Assembly: GCA_034687125.1 (NCBI GenBank) | Contig: JAQGBZ010000126.1 | Coordinates: 62,001-126,000 of the forward strand | Direction: 5' to 3' | DNA: 64,000 nucleotides | Source: Neelides folsomi | Lineage: Eukaryota > Arthropoda > Collembola > Neelipleona > Neelidae | Shown here: piece by piece, positions 61,200-64,000 of the stretch | How the letters are laid out: every line of letters begins with the position of its first letter | How positions within the stretch are numbered: position 1 is the stretch's first letter | Position numbers and translations under genes: made by a program | Notes under the pieces: model-generated | Seen by the model: the letters and a program-made list of their open reading frames with translations, nothing else | What the model was told of the DNA's origin: nothing | Database searches by the model: none

Positions 61200-62407
61200 G
61201 GGAAAGGGGTATAATACACATTTGACATAAAAGATAGTATGATTGCTTTACATTTCCTTTTCCAAACCCATTTGGGTGAGTAGAGAGCTTTAGATCATTC
61301 CATTGTCTTGAAGGGAATTTAAAGACCCTATTTTTTACTCACGCCAAGATCTCTTTCCCTTGATACCTTTTATAGCCTCTGCTCTTGAACCATTAATACC
61401 AAGGAAAAGATTTGAGGGCATTAATCGTAAAAATGGACTTTGATCATGTATGACAAATCTCACAATTAAACATTTTTTGCTGATTTATTAAACAAACATT
61501 AAGGCAAATAAGCAGTATAAAAGTATAATACAAAAATCAGAAATTAGTTTATTTTTTATAAAATAAATAAGACTAATTTTTTTATTAATTGTTAACATTC
61601 CAACTATAACATTCATTGAAAGACGTGGAGTGGAATTATAGTGATGAATAAAATTTTTATTAAAATATTTTCTCTCCACTTTATTTACTTTGTGAAAGTG
61701 ATCGGAGTAATTTGAATTTGAATCCCAATTTGTTCTCACAACATTATTTCCCCTCACATGTGCATGTGTGGAGATCCAAATGGTTCAAAATCCCCAAAGT
61801 GGTCGGCTATGAAGCTGAAGTCACAAAGTATGTTGACATTCCCTCAAAAGGCTCACGTTGATGGGAAAATCATTCGGGTTTGGTCTCCATATTCACGGGT
61901 GTTATCTCATGTTATCTCATGTTAATTAAATAGGAATTAAAAAAAGATTAACCATCCTCATACTTTCCCCTTCAAAAACCACAATTGATAGAGAAAGTGT
62001 TAGAATGTTGAGGAAAGCATGAAAAACGCCATTGAACAATGTAGCAAAATTTAGTAAATTAGTTTTATTTAGTAAACTTTGATTGGAATATTCCTGATAG
62101 CAATATTTAGTAAGTAGTCACTGGTTTTGAAAAAAGGTATAACACAATTTGACCAAAATAAAAATAATAAAGTTCAGTAATAAAACCATTACGGAGAATA
62201 ATACAAGATTACAGAAATAATATATTGGAATAAGAGAAATAAAATTAAACACGATTAAGGAAAACTAATTATAAATTAAGAAAAAATTAAAAGTGCCATT
62301 AAATGAAAAATGCTCCCAACCTTGAAGGATGAGTTTTTAAGGAATTGAATTTGTTAAATCTATGATAAAGAGCAAAGGGCGGTGGCGGGGACGAAAGAAA
62401 ATATTCA
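61200..62407. other. upstream region of the four-helix membrane-protein gene
   Basis: AT-rich, with a tandem GTTATCTCAT pair near 61902-61921. The promoter and 5' UTR of the downstream gene should lie here; no core element is obvious. Confidence 0.4.
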
Positions 62408-62596
62408 ATGTCAGATAAACTCAATTGGAAAGAGCCCAAAGAGGCAAATCAAGCCAAATACGACAGCTGGAAGGCAAAAAACAACGGAGCTCCCCAAAAG
62501 GGTGCTCCTGGCCATAGCGGATTTGGAGGATCGGAAAAAGATCAACTTACGGGACTTCGTTATGGAAGAGATCACAAAGGAGATTTTAAACCACCT
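62408..62596 (+). CDS. four-helix membrane protein, exon 1
   Basis: ATG at 62408 starts MSDKLNWKEPKEANQAKYDS and runs hydrophilic to DHKGDFKPP; the donor GTATGA starts at 62597. An overlapping ATG frame from 62382 runs past the same site but does not join the next exons in phase. Confidence 0.75.
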
Positions 62597-64000
62597 GTAT
62601 GAATCTTAATTACACATGTTAATTTACACATCAATTAATCATTCTGATTATTGGTTATTTAAATAAAATTGCTATTGAAGGTTTTAAGTAATAATATTAT
62701 TTATTTTAAGCTTATTAAATAACTACTTGTACTAACTTAACAAATAGTTTGGAAAGATAATGCCATTTTATATTTTACATTAAAGGGTTATTATTGCTGC
62801 TGCTGTCCAGGATGTTGCGGTTCGCATGATCAACATCCTTCTTGTTATGGTTTGCCTTGTGGGTCAAACGACGACCCAAGTGGGAACATCTCATGGGCGA
62901 GAATTTCATCGATTTTTGGAGCCATAGTATGGGAAATAAAAATTTAGCTAATTACATATACTTGTAAATAGAAATGAAAATTTTAATAAAATTGTTAATT
63001 ATTTGTTCAGCTTATGATCCCTGCTATTATTGCCTTTGTCTTGATGTTTTTAAAATTGGAAGTTCCGTCAAGTTGTAAAGTTGCAGAGAACGGAGTGAAT
63101 ATTGGCAAATACGGCTACGACTTGGACGAGGACCTAAAACCTCCTCAAAATCTTTCCGATGCCCAAAAACGTTTTTACGAATTCTGTGATCCATACGAGT
63201 ATTTTGGGAATATTTACCTTGAAGATCGGACTTTCTACGTGTCTATTCAATGGCTGGATTTTCGGTTTAGAACTAATAACAGGATTGACAGTGCGAGTCA
63301 TTACGACAATAAGACCGAGAGATTTTCTGCATGTTGCTGCATCAACAAAGCTATTCGATTTATTGTTATCGGTATTAAAAAAAGAGAAAAAAATAAGTTA
63401 TCTATTCATTTTAGTTTTAAAAATACACAGTAAATATATTTTACAGATATTTAGGAGAATTTACAAAAGTTGCCCATTTGAATTTTAGGCATAGGTGGAG
63501 TTTGTGCTATCAACTTTCTCTCATTTGTGGTTTTTGCCATTGCAACTCATTTGGTAAAATGGTTTGAGTTCAATTCTCCATTTTCAATAAATATTGACTG
63601 ATGGTGAAAATAGTAAAATAATAGATAAATTAAATAAAAACAGATGTAAAATAAGTAATTATAATAATTATGTTACAATATTATGATTTTCAGCTCGCGT
63701 TGTATTTTTTAGCGTATGGATATGTATTTATTTCCGCTCTCTCCACTATCTTTTGGCTCATTCTTTTGATCAACATTTTAAATTATAACATAATCCATTC
63801 AAATGTCATACGGTCTGATCCGCACTTGAACCTCCAAGCCTGGAAGATTCGTTACATTATCATCCTCGTCTTTTTAATGTTGATGCAAATAGCTTTTTTA
63901 TACGCTGGGTTTACATTCGTCCAAGAAATGGGCTATCGTGGACATAGAGAAAGTAATGCCGATTTCGGATCAACCACCGTCCGTTCACCAGTGCCAATGC
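62408..64000 (+). CDS. unrecognised Cys-rich multipass membrane protein (5' part, five exons)
   Basis: Exons 62408-62596, 62786-62926, 63011-63371, 63489-63553 and 63694 to beyond the window end join in frame (phases 0, 0, 1, 0) for 354 residues so far. Introns are 84-189 bp with GT-AG ends. The first 63 residues are hydrophilic and Gly/Lys-rich (MSDKLNWKEPKEANQ). Next comes a cysteine cluster (GYYCCCCPGCC), possibly a palmitoylation site. Then helix 1 (FGAILMIPAIIAFVLMFLKL), a roughly 85-residue loop with cysteines, helix 2 (GIGGVCAINFLSFVVFAIAT), helix 3 (YVFISALSTIFWLILLINIL) and helix 4 (YIIILVFLMLMQIAFLYAGF), and a polar tail. The four-helix plan recalls tetraspanin- or claudin-like proteins, but I see no CCG loop or W-GLW-C-C signature, so no family is assigned. 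Confidence 0.8.
62786..62926 (+). CDS. four-helix membrane protein, exon 2 (cysteine cluster)
   Basis: The acceptor ATTAAAG ends at 62785 and the donor GTATGG starts at 62927; phase 0 in and out. It encodes GYYCCCCPGCCGSHDQHPSC and then WARISSIFGAI. Seven of the first 20 residues are Cys. Confidence 0.78.
63011..63371 (+). CDS. four-helix membrane protein, exon 3 (helix 1 and large loop)
   Basis: The acceptor TTGTTCAG ends at 63010 and the donor GTATTA starts at 63372; phase 0 in, 1 out. It starts LMIPAIIAFVLMFLKL, followed by a polar loop with YEFCDPYEYFGNIYLEDR and ending in the start of helix 2. A second frame here (63159 on) looks hydrophobic but leads to an immediate stop in the next exon. 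Confidence 0.78.
63489..63553 (+). CDS. four-helix membrane protein, exon 4 (helix 2)
   Basis: The acceptor AATTTTAG ends at 63488 and the donor GTAAAA starts at 63554. It encodes IGGVCAINFLSFVVFAIATH and L. At 65 bp it is recognised by phase and hydrophobicity. Confidence 0.75.
63694..64000 (+). CDS. four-helix membrane protein, exon 5 (helices 3 and 4, runs off the window)
   Basis: The acceptor GATTTTCAG ends at 63693; phase 0. It opens LALYFLAYGYVFISALSTIF and stays open to the last base with a second helix (RYIIILVFLMLMQIAFLYAG) and a Ser/Thr-rich tail beginning SNADFGSTTVRSP. Confidence 0.8.

Noticed and set aside
63159-63488. A 109-codon, rather hydrophobic frame overlapping exon 3 of the four-helix protein gene.
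   Set aside because: At the exon 3 donor it would continue into a stop (GCA TAG) in exon 4. The other frame joins exons 2, 3 and 4 cleanly.

Overview
The window is eukaryotic, nuclear and AT-rich. Its genes are split by GT-AG introns, most of the sequence is intronic or intergenic, and there is no operon structure, rRNA, recognisable tRNA or CRISPR array. The main gene encodes a Sidestep-family receptor with five Ig domains, one FN3 domain and one membrane segment. Because that family is typical of arthropods, I infer an arthropod; a springtail or other early-branching hexapod would fit, but the species cannot be fixed from this sequence alone.

Bases 2224-41342 (+) hold a sidestep-like gene rebuilt here as 15 coding exons over about 39 kb. 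All 14 junction phases agree, and the conceptual protein is 871 residues: signal peptide, five Ig-like domains, one FN3-like domain, a membrane helix and a 150-residue tail ending in a PDZ-ligand-like ESCV. Introns range from 55 bp to 9.4 kb. Poly(A) signals lie about 0.3 kb past the stop.

Bases 44960-45548 (-) hold a compact two-exon gene, convergent with the first, for an unrecognised 164-residue protein with one strong hydrophobic segment. Bases 48763-49113 (-) hold two weaker coding candidates: a short ORF with a signal-peptide-like start, and a possible isolated exon.

Bases 46.5-61.2 kb are mostly non-coding and carry the mobile DNA. There is an 18-bp perfect hairpin, a 77-bp palindromic MITE flanked by TA, a decayed mariner-type transposase N-terminus, and two large foldback elements (753 and 720 bp). 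Both foldbacks have arms built from internal tandem repeats and both are flanked by perfect 8-bp direct repeats. Among the mobile DNA, the two foldbacks are the most notable, possibly undescribed, structures here.

Bases 62408-64000 (+) hold the first five exons of another gene, cut by the window end. Its protein has a hydrophilic N-terminus, a dense cysteine cluster and about four membrane helices; I do not recognise the family. Its introns are short (84-189 bp), unlike those of the sidestep-like gene.
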